Part shown: positions 1 through 11,233 of the stretch, piece after piece
Numbering within the stretch: position 1 is the stretch's first letter
Layout: every line of letters begins with the position of its first letter
Assembly (NCBI RefSeq): GCF_000485595.1
Contig: NW_014577194.1
Location: 110,568 to 154,143, forward strand
Source: Priapulus caudatus
Taxonomy: Eukaryota; Priapulida; Priapulimorpha; Priapulimorphida; Priapulidae
Reading direction: 5' to 3'
Length of the DNA stretch: 43,576 nt
Notes under the pieces: generated by a model
Told to the model about the DNA's origin: nothing
What the model saw: only the letters and a program-made list of their open reading frames with translations
Databases searched by the model: none
Translations under genes and position numbers: made by a program

Positions 1-57
1 GTAACTATAGAGGTTGTAACTATAGAGGTTATAACTATAGAGGTTGTAACTATAGAG
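1..57. repeat. 15-bp tandem repeat, four units
   Basis: The window opens with four near-identical 15-base units (GTAACTATAGAGGTT). The third unit has one substitution and the fourth differs at its end. The array probably continues to the left of the window. Confidence 0.9.
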
Positions 58-1739
58 ATAGCAATTAGTGCAATTTGTGAACAGTAAGAAACGGGATTGC
101 TTCGCAGGAAATAGATACAAGAAAAAAACAATGTTGCTATTCATCATTGCATAGATATATAATATATAATGTGTTGGTACTGTTGTATATATCTATGATC
201 ATTGCTACTAGGTTTAGCATGCGTTTTTTTACATTGCCTAACAATATGATTTATGTCAGTATGTCAGATTGTCTGTCTGTCTGTCTCTCCGTCCGTCCTA
301 CCGCCCGCCGCCCAACCTGTCTGCCTATCTGCTTCCATCCCACCCCATCTCATAATCTCACTTACAGTTACACCATTGCATATCTTATCCTATCTCTTTC
401 GCACATATACATACATACATATATATATATAAATACATCATATAATATGTATGTATGAATCGTGCATTTTGTATTTCACTTCTCGCTATTACGTCAGCCC
501 GTCACATTATTTACAGCTTTTCGATTTGTCATCTATTCACATCAACCGTTTCCCGTCATTGTCATCTGTGCCCTACATTCGACAAAGTGCATATATGAAC
601 AAGAGCACACATGTCAATAGAACGCAACGTGCTCAACCCAAACATACACATGTCGCGCGCACAATCAATAACACTCTGCGAAGCCAAACTGTGGAACCTT
701 ATAAGGTTGCGTGCGCCCTAGAGTCCGTGCCTAATATTGGCAAAAGGCACTGCCCCCCCCCCATTGCAGCACGTTTTTGGTAGTTGCCTTAGGTTGTCCG
801 GCGAGTGTCCTGGTGCATAAAAATACATTTTGCTAAATCGATAGCCTAGCGCCATAAGTGAGAAAGCAAACGAAAACACTTGTACGAATTAGCGTGGCCT
901 AAAAGTCGGAAGGCAGAGTACTAACTGCTCCGTGTAGCTGACGGTGTGCGTGTCGGGTATTGGTGGCGCTTGCTGTATGGATGCAGGCCATACGCAAAAA
1001 AAAACACTATGGGCGGAATATCGGGAACTTGAAACAACAGTAGTCGTACCATATAGGATATATATATATATATATACGTATTATAACAATTCGAACCAAA
1101 TATCACTGCTAGACCAAATGCTGAGAAGCTATTGTCGGCTTTAAATGCTTGATTTTATTATTAATTATTCTGTCTGTCCTTTTACAGAGTTTTATAGAAT
1201 AAAACTCATGTCATGCTGACGCTGCACATGCAATCAAATGCCAATCACAACGGGTCATAATAGGCTCCTATTTCTATTTTATATGCAATTAAACACCACA
1301 GCAAGAGGACTACCTGTCTTTTTAGATACGAAACAAATTCTCCTGACAACGAATATGTGGTAGAAATTGTGGGTATGGCTCTGATAGCACAAGTGCTGAG
1401 AACATCATATTCTGGTTTTACGGGCACACACACTCTGACGCAGATAGATACATAGTGGGTCCTGGTTCTTTACTAGATGTTGCCGGTTTTAAGGAAGTAA
1501 TCAATTCAGGAAACTGCACGATCAAGTTTAAAGCAAATAACAAGCATAATGAATAGCTGATATCAGGGCTTCCCATGGTGTTTGGGTTCTAACCCAGGGG
1601 GAACGGAACTCTGTGTGCACAACCTGTTTGGCATGCCATCCTTGTGATTTACATGCTTATGACTCTGCAGCAGCAGCACTCTAGATGTCAGTGAATCCCA
1701 AAGGGAAATCAACCAGTATCTAGCTGTCTCTCGCTCTGC

Positions 1740-1784
<45 letters not shown>

Positions 1785-2489
1785 CAACACATCACCACAC
1801 AGCTAACAGGCACACTCCACGTGTGGCACGCACAGCTCACGACCGGCTCATGTAATAATGAAAACTATACGCAAAGCAATTTACCATTGGAAAAGGCCCA
1901 CAGCCTACAGTAAGAGCAGTATAATTAATATATATATATATGATATATATAGAAAAGTATAGGATAGGTATCGAACAGGTCTTCAGTCTGATATGTCCCT
2001 AGTGACAACCAACAGCCAATCAATACAGACACAAAAAAGCAGATAGATGGCATTATTATTTTTACTGATAAATGCTATTTTGCCTTGTATACATACTGAA
2101 CACAGTTAGGTGTTGGAATTAAAGTCACCTTGTTTGAAGCCTTGCTCTCAGTAACAGTCTACTCTCTAGACATTAAAATCCACGAAAGAAAACTATTCTG
2201 GATAGTTGGTCACTTGATTCTTAATCAGGCCTATGAACATACTTTTAGCATGGTGATGATCACAGTTACATACTTATTAAAAACAGCAATAAGAATAGCT
2301 GCCGTTTCAAGTGTATTGTTTATTTCCATATAAGCACTATATTTCTATATGACATGAAGTTTGTTCTTTTTGTTCTGAACTCGGAGTAATTATGAGTTAT
2401 TCATTGACAACCCAAGCTACGATGAGGGTTCAATAAGCTATAGGCTTACTCTACTTAAAAGTGGAGGTGATTTCAGATTCATTACTCAC
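58..2489. other. non-coding stretch, probably intron of the Josephin gene
   Basis: I see no supportable exon here on either strand. The rest of the Josephin domain should lie leftwards on the minus strand, but no segment resembling its conserved histidine or GNYDVN-type motif is visible, so the intron probably exceeds the window. The stretch holds a CTGT/CCGT-rich tract near 270-300, TA runs near 420 and 1061, a CT microsatellite at 1738-1780, and AT-rich filler. Confidence 0.6.
1738..1781. repeat. CT microsatellite
   Basis: This is an almost pure CT dinucleotide run. The reading frames across it are low-complexity shadows, not genes. Confidence 0.95.
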
Positions 2490-2635
2490 TTGAAGCATAT
2501 CTCGTCTAGAACTTGCTTCGTGAAGGTGTTCTCCTCTTGAAACAGGTTGTTTAGCGCGTGGAGAGCACAGAGTTCCTTCACTTGCTTCTCGTGATAGATG
2601 TTGAACGTGTCGCACGACTGCTGCCGTTTGTTCAT
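2490..2635 (-). CDS. Josephin-domain deubiquitinase (JOSD1/2-like), first coding exon only
   Basis: The minus-strand exon encodes about 48 residues. It contains IYHEKQ followed by [10 protein letters not shown], which is the start of a Josephin domain. The Cys at about residue 23 is the catalytic nucleophile of this cysteine-protease family, which removes ubiquitin. The wording is closer to Josephin-1/2 than to ataxin-3. I chose the ATG at 2635, eight residues before FNIYHEK. Upstream in-frame codons are low-complexity Ala/Cys from a CAG-like tract, so the true start may differ. The exon ends in a clean donor (AA|GTGAGT at 2489). The catalytic His and Asn/Asp are encoded in later exons, which I could not find in the 2.4 kb to the left. 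The gene lies head-to-head with ADAT3, 1.27 kb apart. Confidence 0.85.
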
Positions 2636-3906
2636 GATGTCTGTTGCTGCTGCTGTTGCTGCTGCACACATGCGGAGCGCGCCCACAGCATAACATCCCA
2701 TGCAACGCTCGCACACCTAGCTCACCCTCACTCAGTTTATCTGCAAGTAACGGTAAGTGCACTTTGAGTAAACAAACCAGTGGATGCTTGATTCCTGGTG
2801 GTACCATTGCCGAAGAAATGATTAGGCCAGTCTATGCTACCTAACCTATTCACCTACGAATTTTATTATGTATGGCACTCATCAGCTGTATGAGTCCATA
2901 CGATATGAGTCATATAATATGAGGAACGACATTAAAACTTCCACTTAAATTATCCATGATCTAGTGTTCACGGTTATCGTACATTACGTTAGTATTTATA
3001 TCGTAGACGTCAATGATACGAGCAGAAAGCAAACACTAAAACAGTAATACTGACATCGACACTGTCACTGTCGTCGGTTTAATACTAATAGTGAATAGTC
3101 ACCGTATAATAGTGTCACTCACATTCGACGATAGCACCAATCGACAACTCTAAATTTACTGTACAAGATATTTAAACTCAGTCTCTACCAGTTAGTTGAC
3201 TAGTATATCACTGTCAGCTAACCAAATTTACTCTTACATGGAACACTGTTTTGTTTACCTGTTATGCGACTAAACGTTTCACAACACTGCGAACATCAAG
3301 AAATCACCCTCATCGTAATCAAGAACAACAAACATCTGGCCGACGTCACCGTTTCCAGTGCACATATAAAAGCTTGACGTTACCTAAAAATGATTTTGGA
3401 GAGAGGGCGCCACTTCCTTATTCAATCATAAATACATGGCGTCTTCGTTATCATATATTCTTTTTCGTTCATGTTAATATGTATTCTAGTATAGTACGCA
3501 TCTGTGCACGTGCAACACATGACTGTTTTCTTGATGGCCATTCCACCGGGAAAGTCATACGAGGAGCCCTCAGATACTCGTCGAGTATGTGAACTTATTA
3601 AGCTATTTTATAAGTAGCCCGTTGCATCCTCGTACGTGCATGGTCATCATCATGTTCCGTATAATTTATTCACTCACGACACATGGTGCACGGACCGCTA
3701 ATGCTATGTAATAATGAAGTTTCCTCCACTGCAAGTTATATGTTACAACTGTTGTGAACTTGAACAGGACAATAAATTGTCCTAACGCGTAGATAAATTA
3801 GAAAAGCAAAGCAAATTAGTTAATTATGAGTAGCAACAAAAGTACAGTCAGCATCACATCTTACACTTACAGTGACAGTGTTACACCTAAATCATAGAAA
3901 TAAGCC
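2636..3906. promoter_or_regulatory. intergenic region between divergent Josephin gene and ADAT3
   Basis: These 1.27 kb separate two divergently oriented start codons and must hold both promoters and 5' UTRs. The sequence is AT-rich, with a CTG/GCT tract next to the Josephin start (2640-2670). I could not identify a specific TATA box or initiator with confidence. A 113-codon plus-strand frame at 3251-3592 has no recognisable protein character. Confidence 0.45.
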
Positions 3907-5043
3907 ATGACATGTGCAAAGAAATTGAAAACTGCTGTGGACTGTGAAGAGGAGCGACACTGGATCCTCCCTGTATTGGCACAACATATCACTACAAACA
4001 CTATCGAACTCGATACGGTTTATGCCGGTGCTATTGAAGACAAAAAGGTCACCTCTCGTCTTCTCAAGGAGTTGTGCATTGCCTATCCACTGAAATTGCA
4101 CCAGCACCTGAAAAGAATCAGAAATTCTGGAACTGGAAAGAACGTGAGACTGGAAGTACTGCTCTGCTGTGAGCGCGACTTGCCGTGCCCCGAAGAAAGG
4201 ATCCGCTCCCAAATGCATGCGACGCTCGAGGCGAACAACGTAAGCACGGAAGGACTAGGAAACGTATACCTAGCGAAAGTGCCGAGGTCTTCGCCTCTCA
4301 CCCGCGCTCAGTACCGCGAGGCTATCGCCTACTGGCCGACGCAGTTTCACGAGGACAAGCAGCTGGAATTGCTTCTCGATGGCCGTTATTTCGGCAGCGC
4401 GGACAGGACGAAGATTGAAAACCACATGCGAACGGCGATTTCTCGCGCGCGGAACTCGACGGGCGAAGCGCGCGTCGGCGCCGTCTTCGTCGACCCGCTA
4501 TCGGACACGGTCGTTTGCTCTTCGTGCGACCTGCGCGACGCTGAGCATCCGTTCCACCACGCGCCGAACGTCTGCGTCGATCTCGTGGCAAGAAGCCAGG
4601 GCGGTGGCGCGTACGAATACAACGGTGTCTCCGCGAACCCCGATAGCTCGGACTCGCCGTGCTTCGTTCGCGAGCTACGTCGTTGCAGTCCAGAGGCAGA
4701 AGTGCCGCGTGCGCCCGACGAGAGGACGCCTGGCACGCGAGAGTTGGAGGGGCACAAAGGCAGGACCGCGACGGTCGACAAAGGCCTCGCAAGAAATTCC
4801 GCGGGCTTGCCCTACTTGTGTACTGGCTACGACTTGTACACGACCCGCGAACCTTGCGTTATGTGCGCGATGGCCTTGTTGCATTCTCGTATCAGGCGGG
4901 TCTTTTATGGATGTTCAGTACCAGGTGGTGCCTTGGGGTCATATTACAATATACATGTCCAACCTGAGCTAAATCATCATTTTGAGGTGTTCCGAGGCAT
5001 TCTGCAGGAAGAGTGTAAAAAACTGCAATGGGACACCGTGTAA
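3907..5043 (+). CDS. ADAT3: tRNA-specific adenosine deaminase subunit ADAT3 (non-catalytic), intronless
   Basis: This is a single 378-codon exon. ADAT3 pairs with ADAT2 to convert adenosine 34 to inosine in the anticodon of several tRNAs. The N-terminal half carries the ADAT3-specific block TSRLLKELC..PLKLHQHLKR (about 49-70), then YWPTQFHEDKQ (142-152). The C-terminal cytidine-deaminase fold shows GAVFVDP (191-197), HAPNVCVDLVAR (218-229), LPYLCTGYDLY (301-311) and PCVMCAMALLHSRI (316-329). Zinc ligands are His218, Cys317 and Cys320. The catalytic Glu of active deaminases is Pro220 here (Val in human ADAT3 as I recall it), so the subunit should be inactive alone. A linker of about 70 residues (230-300) is longer than in human. 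The ATG follows GCC and no better upstream start exists. The middle (about 4190-4870) is much more GC-rich than the flanks. Confidence 0.97.
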   Translation: MTCAKKLKTAVDCEEERHWILPVLAQHITTNTIELDTVYAGAIEDKKVTSRLLKELCIAYPLKLHQHLKRIRNSGTGKNVRLEVLLCCERDLPCPEERIRSQMHATLEANNVSTEGLGNVYLAKVPRSSPLTRAQYREAIAYWPTQFHEDKQLELLLDGRYFGSADRTKIENHMRTAISRARNSTGEARVGAVFVDPLSDTVVCSSCDLRDAEHPFHHAPNVCVDLVARSQGGGAYEYNGVSANPDSSDSPCFVRELRRCSPEAEVPRAPDERTPGTRELEGHKGRTATVDKGLARNSAGLPYLCTGYDLYTTREPCVMCAMALLHSRIRRVFYGCSVPGGALGSYYNIHVQPELNHHFEVFRGILQEECKKLQWDTV

Positions 5044-5163
5044 TTTTTACTAAGGTAATGAATCGGTAGAAATGTATCATGTAATTTATATTATAATTTC
5101 GTTTTGTGTGTACTCGTGAAATAGAATTCCAAAATATTTATCGGGAAAATTTTAGAATCTTAA

Positions 5164-5169
5164 AATAAA
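5164..5169 (+). terminator. polyadenylation signal of ADAT3
   Basis: The canonical AATAAA lies 120 bases after the ADAT3 stop codon. It is the first canonical hexamer I noticed downstream on the plus strand. Confidence 0.5.
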
Positions 5170-5987
5170 CCTATAATGAGTAATAAATATTATCCATATT
5201 CATGAGTATATGTTTATCGCTAACCTGACGTGGTGTAAATGGTTAAGCTTGTACAGTGTATAATGCTTCTTACATAAATGTGATTAGGTATGTGCTCAGC
5301 AAAAATGGCTGCACACATCAAAATACCTAGTGCAGTATTGTGCAGTCATCATGTATCAGAGATGACAGGTGGATGGGACAAAAAACCATTATCGGTTCAT
5401 AAAGGAATGATTGGGAACAAAAAGTTACTGAGTCCTAGGGTCGATTTTTTTATACGATTCATTGATTGGCTGACATATCCTGCCGTATGCGCCCTACATT
5501 AGGTTTTTTTAAATTGAAACAACAACTTTCGCATTTATCCATCGTTGAAAATTCTAGCCTATACATATGAAATCTGACAAGGATATGGGAACCAATGCGT
5601 AAATTATAGGTATGTGGTAGAGACAACCAGTTTACAAGCTTTCAGATTTGAAAAGTACAGGAGGACTACTAATGACTCCCCTAGCGAGCACCACGGTAGG
5701 GCGTCCTTTTCACGGCGCCATATCACACCCCTTGAGTCAACGGGCGGATGATGGCGAGAGCCTCCAACCTAAAAACAATCACACCCTCGAGGCATGATGG
5801 CGAGGGCCTCAACTAAAACATCACACCTTAAAGGGATGATGCGGCTCTGGAGGACTCGTCCATCGGAGGCCCTTGCGGCCCCGGGGGTCGCATGACCACT
5901 GGAACGGCGGGGGATGACCGCAATCCTCAGCGGCTAGAGTGGAAATCAAACGGAAAATTGGCGGGCGATCGTCATGTCCAGATCCAG
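5170..5987. other. intergenic DNA before duplicated block
   Basis: I see no gene here. At 5746-5830 a unit of about 45 bases is repeated twice with changes (a GATGATGGCGAG core followed by GCCTC and, later, ATCACACC). Composition turns GC-rich after about 5690, which anticipates the insertion-rich sequence that follows. Confidence 0.5.
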
Positions 5988-7080
5988 GTGATTATATTCA
6001 TCTTCACCCATTACATTCAATGCTTTGCTGCCGATGATAATTCTTTTTCACCTCCAACAACCAACACACGTAGCACACCGCCCACACGATTAATAAAAGC
6101 AGCGCGGTTGACTCGGAGGCGGTGGTAAAAGGTAAACTCTCGGCGCCGGGTTGTTTACTATTCTGGAGTTCTTCATCTTTAGGCAGGCACTGCCAATCCC
6201 ATGTACGCCGGTGATATCTTGCATTCACGAAAACGATCGTATCACACATCCGATCAACCACAAAGCTGGGCCAGTTACCTTGTAGCGTAGGCTAGCACGT
6301 ATCGACTGTAGCCCTCCAGGCCCGGCCCTGAGGATGACCTGTTCTCACGGGTCGGCGCCAGGGGAAACCACTTCCTCGCCTCGGCTACTAGTTGGGGGGA
6401 AAACGCAGCCCAGGAACTTGTCGGTACCCGCGTACGGGTACGGGCCTAGGTTGGATGCTGCTTGGTCTGATGTGCCTATAACACCACGGGCAGGGCCGGT
6501 GGAGTCAACGCCTGTACTCTGCCATTACGTTTCGATTTACTGTACACACACAATTGTCTGCCGACGCCGGCCTGCTGTTGCTAACCTTGTTGTTAGGGGC
6601 GCCTACGATTCCACGACTCTAGTTAGGAGCGCTATTTCAACTAACGTACACAGTAGTTTTGCCGGCGACCGCCGGGCGCGGGCCGAGCGCGCTGCGCCGC
6701 ACAGGTGTGGCTAATTGTGATGCTCAAGGTGGCTAGAGAATAGAATGTAATGCCGGACCTGGATTAATAGAAGATGGGCGGGAATCTATCTCATACTTAC
6801 CCGCTGCTACGGTAATAAATGCGGTTATACCTGCGCATTTATCAACTTGGCTTCTAGGCATGGGTACACTGAATATGCGTGCATGGTGTAGCATGAATCA
6901 ACAACTGTTCTAGCGCTTGCGGCCACCGCCGGCGCGCGGGGCCGGCGGGGCGGGGCGCCAGCCGGGCGGCTGGGTTGTTGGCGAGTCCTGGTAGCACACC
7001 AGGAATGTATCAGCTACTAGCAATTCCTTCGGGGTAGCTTGATGCTCTGTATACTCTAATCATTTTACTGCCGTTCTAAG

Positions 7081-7752
7081 GTAAGCCAAAACGGCGTTCT
7101 ACACAGCCCACCCCGCGGGTCCGAATTATACGCAAGCCTGCGGAAAGGCAACTGATGACATGTGCATGACTGCCACAAAACGGTAAACTGGAAGACACCA
7201 ATGGCGCGCGAAATTATTCAGGTGGCTCGGGCCAAATGAACATTTCGCCAATCACTCTGCCCAGGAGATGGCCACGGGCACCACCGAGCCGAGGGGCACA
7301 CATATTTGACAGGCAACACATGCACATTGTTAGATATACCTGCCATTCATGCACAGGTGTTCTACCCAAGCGCCATTTTTCGGAAACCATGGGGTTGGTA
7401 AACCCTTTTACGTGATTGCCGAGTAGTTGGAGATATGTCCAACTCCACTGGCATAGTGACACCGTTGGGCACATTAGACAGCATAAATGACTAGTGCGCG
7501 AGGGATGGAAAGGTAGTGAAGAATATTACAGACATCGTAATAACGGTTGCTGTAACGGTTAGCATACTTCTGATTGTAACTCTAGAAGTACGGCCGACAC
7601 GCAGGCCGAGACCCGGATGTGTAAATCGCTCTGGCGCACCGCCAGGGGGGGGCGGCCGGGGGGGCTGTCCGGTGTAAGTCATAAGAGAGAGGGTTTGCGC
7701 TGGAAGAGAGAGAATATACTGATAGCACTATGGGAGATGGTGAACAGGTCTG
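7081..7752 (+). pseudogene. ATPAF2: corrupted copies of ATPAF2 exons 2 and 3
   Basis: Exon 2 (about 7081-7328) and exon 3 (about 7605-7752) align with the clean versions at 14530-14726 and 14962-15059. They contain tens of scattered single-base insertions that destroy the frame. Recognisable anchors are the start GTAAGCCAAAACGG, the end CAACACATGCACATTG and the exon 3 donor CTG|GTGAGT. I read this as sequence error rather than a decayed gene, because the insertions outnumber substitutions and the flanking intron is equally inflated. Confidence 0.75.
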
Positions 7753-8245
7753 GTGAGTTGACATTTCACGTTTCCTTTGTCACATTTTCTACCACTTTCT
7801 TATTTTATATGTCATTTCCTTTGCCAAATATTTTGCAGCATTAAAAGAATCTGCAGCTTTTTGTTAGAGTGTTATGAAATCATCTCTCACAGCGTTGAGT
7901 ATGTTAGAAGCATTTTATTTGAACAACAAGAGCCGCAGAGCGTGCGGGCGCTCATCTGGGGTCTGTTGCTACGGTTTATGAACGTACAATTTCAGTTGTG
8001 CGTAGTGACACATTTGTTAGGCGCAGATATGCAGATACGCAGTTGCGTACACATCATTTGTTAGGACACGCTCACTATCTCCCCCCCATGCGATTTGGTT
8101 TATTTTATTAAATGATACTTGCCTTCACTGTCGAATTTGTTGTCATAGATTCACCAGCTATCTATTTTTATCTATTCTATAAAAAGATTTCACATCATGA
8201 GCGAGCATGGATCTCCAAGTATATTAGAGGGGGCGGGGAGTCCTT

Positions 8246-8400
8246 CTTCCCACCTCCCTCCCCCTCTCCCTCCCCCTGCTCCCACTTCACTCCCCTTGCC
8301 TTCACTTCCACCCCCTTACTCTCCATCTCCCTCCCCCTGCCTTCGACCTCCCTCCCCCTGCCCCACCTCCCATCCACCTTGCACACCATCTCGCACGACC
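8246..8400. repeat. CCCTCC-rich polypyrimidine tract in ATPAF2 intron 3
   Basis: This low-complexity C/T tract is built from CTCCC- and CCTTCC-type units. A diverged copy lies at about 21340-21470 in the displaced third fragment. Apparent reading frames here are Pro/Ser/Leu-rich artefacts. Confidence 0.8.
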
Positions 8401-9349
8401 TAATTGTACCCCGTTTCCCGCTCTCGCATACACACCGTATCACCGTTTTCCTGTCCCGTCTCAATTTATACTCTCTTCTCTCCTTTATCTTAGACTTTCT
8501 CTCTCTCTCTCTTAATTATATAAAAAAATTAAAACCAGCAATGATGCCTTTTACTGCCCCCTCAATAATGCTTATTCTTCCTATGCCCCTGAGTGTAACA
8601 GTCATAGAATCATAATATTATAGTGTTCTAATATTTCTATGGTAACAGCTTATGTTCGCACAACTGGTAAATGGATACGCACGGCCATAGCTAACATGAT
8701 ACTATGTTAAGTTCAAGATGAAAAGTAATATATTATATGATATATATCGGATAGTTATTATTTATTTCGTTTAACAAGTTACATGAGAATAAATCAATTT
8801 AAACTAGGCCTAAGTTGCCGCGAGATGGCGCCGTGCAAGTGTAATGAATAATCAAAGATGGCATCGTTCCTGAAATCCTACAGTAGGTACAGGCTAAAAT
8901 CCAAGTAAGTATATTCAGGCAGTTGCTCAGCTGTTGAGTTAACAGGTGCATTGCAGTTGGCACGGCAACAATTATGATTAGAAGCGTGCCAGCCATGGGC
9001 CTGCCTGTGTTTTTGCCTCGATGCGAGCATTCACGTGATTCATCATTAGCCTTCAGGCCCAGGGGCATAGACACTGCTTTAGAAAATCATATGATTAGGA
9101 GCTATAACCCTTGTTCAACAAACATTTGCCTTTGCAATTAAACTGTGCAACTGTAGCCTCACATTGACACAGGTATGGCTCTAATAATAGCAAAAGCAGT
9201 TCAGTCCTTTGTTTAACAAGTCAACAAATCAACTGTTTAACTCCTCCACCCTCTTGTGGCCGGTCAAAAGGTTTAAGATCCGACATTTACTCTCTGCATG
9301 TCAGTGGAAAGCATATTTCATGGTCTGTCAATAAAGCCATAATAAACTG

Positions 9350-9835
9350 CTAGGTCACCGCTGAAACACAAAAAAGTTTCCAAATCGCTCCGTCACACCA
9401 TGTCCTCAGAAAATGTCTAAATTTGCCTGGCCCATTGACCTTTTGACCTGTGACGCTCCATTCGGCACAGTGATGGTTTTTCCGTACCATGATGCTATTT
9501 ACACCGATATCACGAGCCGTAGGTCCGAGCCGTTTTAGATTTTGTGCGCAATTCTGCATTTCCTTCCCATATACTAAGTTAAGGAGTGAATGTTTCCCCC
9601 TTTTTAGCAACCTCTTACCATTGTGACCTTTATGACCCCCAGCTTCGATCATCCCAACTCGTTTTCCGGAATTAACCGCCCGCCACGGTCCGAATATCGT
9701 GACCGTGACGTCGAGGCGTTAAGATTTTGCCCACTGTTGACGACGGACGGACGCTCGGACGGACGGACGATCATGCGATTCTACAAGCTGCATATGACTA
9801 TATCAGATGAGCTAAAAAATAATGGAAGTTAACTT
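9350..9835. repeat. probable dispersed-repeat remnant in ATPAF2 intron 3
   Basis: A GC-richer patch in an AT-rich intron carries TTGACCTTTTGACCTGTGACG and ends in a GGAC-type simple repeat (about 9741-9770), a layout typical of degraded SINE or MITE sequence. I could not delimit ends or target duplications, so the class is unknown. Confidence 0.35.
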
Positions 9836-9912
9836 TACAGTTTCTTACACAGATCTTGCAAACTTCTGATTGACATAGAAGCGTAAACTGTCGTTCGCCT
9901 TATGTTATACAG

Positions 9913-11233
9913 CTACCGCTACAGTGACCCTCCTGGCCTTGAGCAATTTGAGACAGCCCTCTGGGACCCCTTACTGTTGTGGTTCACGAAAAGGTGAGGT
10001 GTTATAAACTTTAGATACACAGTACTGATGTCGAATCGAGCGCCACGTGATCGAAACTTGGCTTCACATCACTTACAATCAACCTTACCCACTACATTTC
10101 AGATATAATGTACAGCTCAGTTCCACATTGGGCCTGAATTTGCTTGACATACCAGACGACACGAAGAGAACGATACAAAGGCATCTCCTTACATATAATG
10201 CTTGGGCTTTAGTTGGTAAGTCAACGTGACACATCTACATCTAAAACAGGACCCGATTTATTAGTATATCCCGTCCGTAATTAGTATATTAGTATTTATA
10301 ATTATATAGTATACCCGAATATTAGTAGCCAGTTACCATATTTTAATTTCTATCCTCGTAACACGAAACTATTTCTGCAAATGAGAATATAAAACACGTT
10401 TACATGGTACTGTGATACATCTCTTTAGGTCTGTGCTCCATGCACGTGGGGAGTGAAGCTATGACTTGAATGAGTCTGATATCACGTACTGCCACAAGAC
10501 TCTGTTCAAAATCGGATTCATCATACAGGGGAAAATCACAAATTGAAGGCGTTGTTATTACATTGGAGGTGTGGAAACCTGCAGTTCTTTATTTGGCTCC
10601 AGTACAAGCCACGAGAGTCGGGGTGGGGGTGGGGGAGGACGTCTCTCTGTAGTAAGAGTAACCTCATTGCAACTGCAGTGTATAATACTAGAAAGTGGGT
10701 GGAATGCACTGTTCTGTTTGCAGGAATTCTACACGCAGTAGAGGCACTGAAGTCTGTCGTCATCTCGTTAGCTCTCATAGACAAGTTCGTGTCCGTGGAG
10801 CAAGCAGTCTACTTCTCACGCCTGGAGTGTGAGTTCCAGGTACGAAAAATACCGTTTTTCCGTTTTTCATAAAACGCCTCCCGAACTTTGCGGTTCACGA
10901 AAAATGTAACCTAGTCTTCTTCTCAGTCGGATTCTTTTTCTGTGGGTGGACGCGTTTCCGATCACGGATCGAGTTATCCGACTCGGGGCAACGCAAGTCT
11001 GTGTCGTGCCGACTGCATTTTAAGTAAATCGGGTATGCGGGATGATTTCCGGGCGGCGAGTCAATTCACGTGTCCGTTTGTCGGAATAGATTTCCAAGTG
11101 GGGCAACGTCGAGGAGGCTCACGACATGGAGAAGACGGAGACGCAGGCGCGGGCGGCGGCGGCGACGCTGTTCGTGCACATGTGCTCGGAGACGGAGCGG
11201 GCGCAGCACAAGTTGCAGCAGCCTCCACAGTAG
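9913..11233 (+). CDS. ATPAF2: ATP synthase F1 assembly factor 2 (ATP12 family), exons 4-7, clean copy
   Basis: ATPAF2 is a mitochondrial chaperone that binds the F1 alpha subunit before it joins beta. Exons are 9913-9993, 10103-10215, 10724-10839 and 11090-11233, all with GT-AG junctions and consistent phases (2, 2, 1, 0). Translation gives CYRYSD, then ALWDPLLLWF, LLTYNAWALVGILHAVEALKS, VEQAVYFSRLECEFQISKWG, and a C-terminus with ATLFVHMCSE ending at TAG 11231-11233. These match the conserved C-terminal half of human ATPAF2 (NEWDP, ASYNTWAL, LTVEQAVLLSRLEEEYQIQKWG, LFIHLCSE). Exon 3 must supply the two bases before exon 4. It is intact only at 14962-15059, so the gene is split across the two copies. 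The gene is convergent with DRC3, with stops 1.7 kb apart. Confidence 0.93.

Noticed and set aside
147-783. Two plus-strand frames of 103 and 110 codons at the left edge
   Set aside because: They overlap simple repeats and read as Tyr/Ile/Ser-rich low-complexity sequence.
3251-3592. 113-codon plus-strand frame between the Josephin gene and ADAT3
   Set aside because: No homology recognised, ordinary composition and no splice context; probably chance in promoter DNA.
4322-4972. Several overlapping frames on both strands within ADAT3
   Set aside because: They are Arg/Ser-rich shadows caused by the GC-rich ADAT3 coding sequence.
8112-8615. 167-codon Pro/Ser/Leu-rich frame
   Set aside because: It lies over the polypyrimidine tract in ATPAF2 intron 3 and is not conserved in frame in the copy at 21269-21577.
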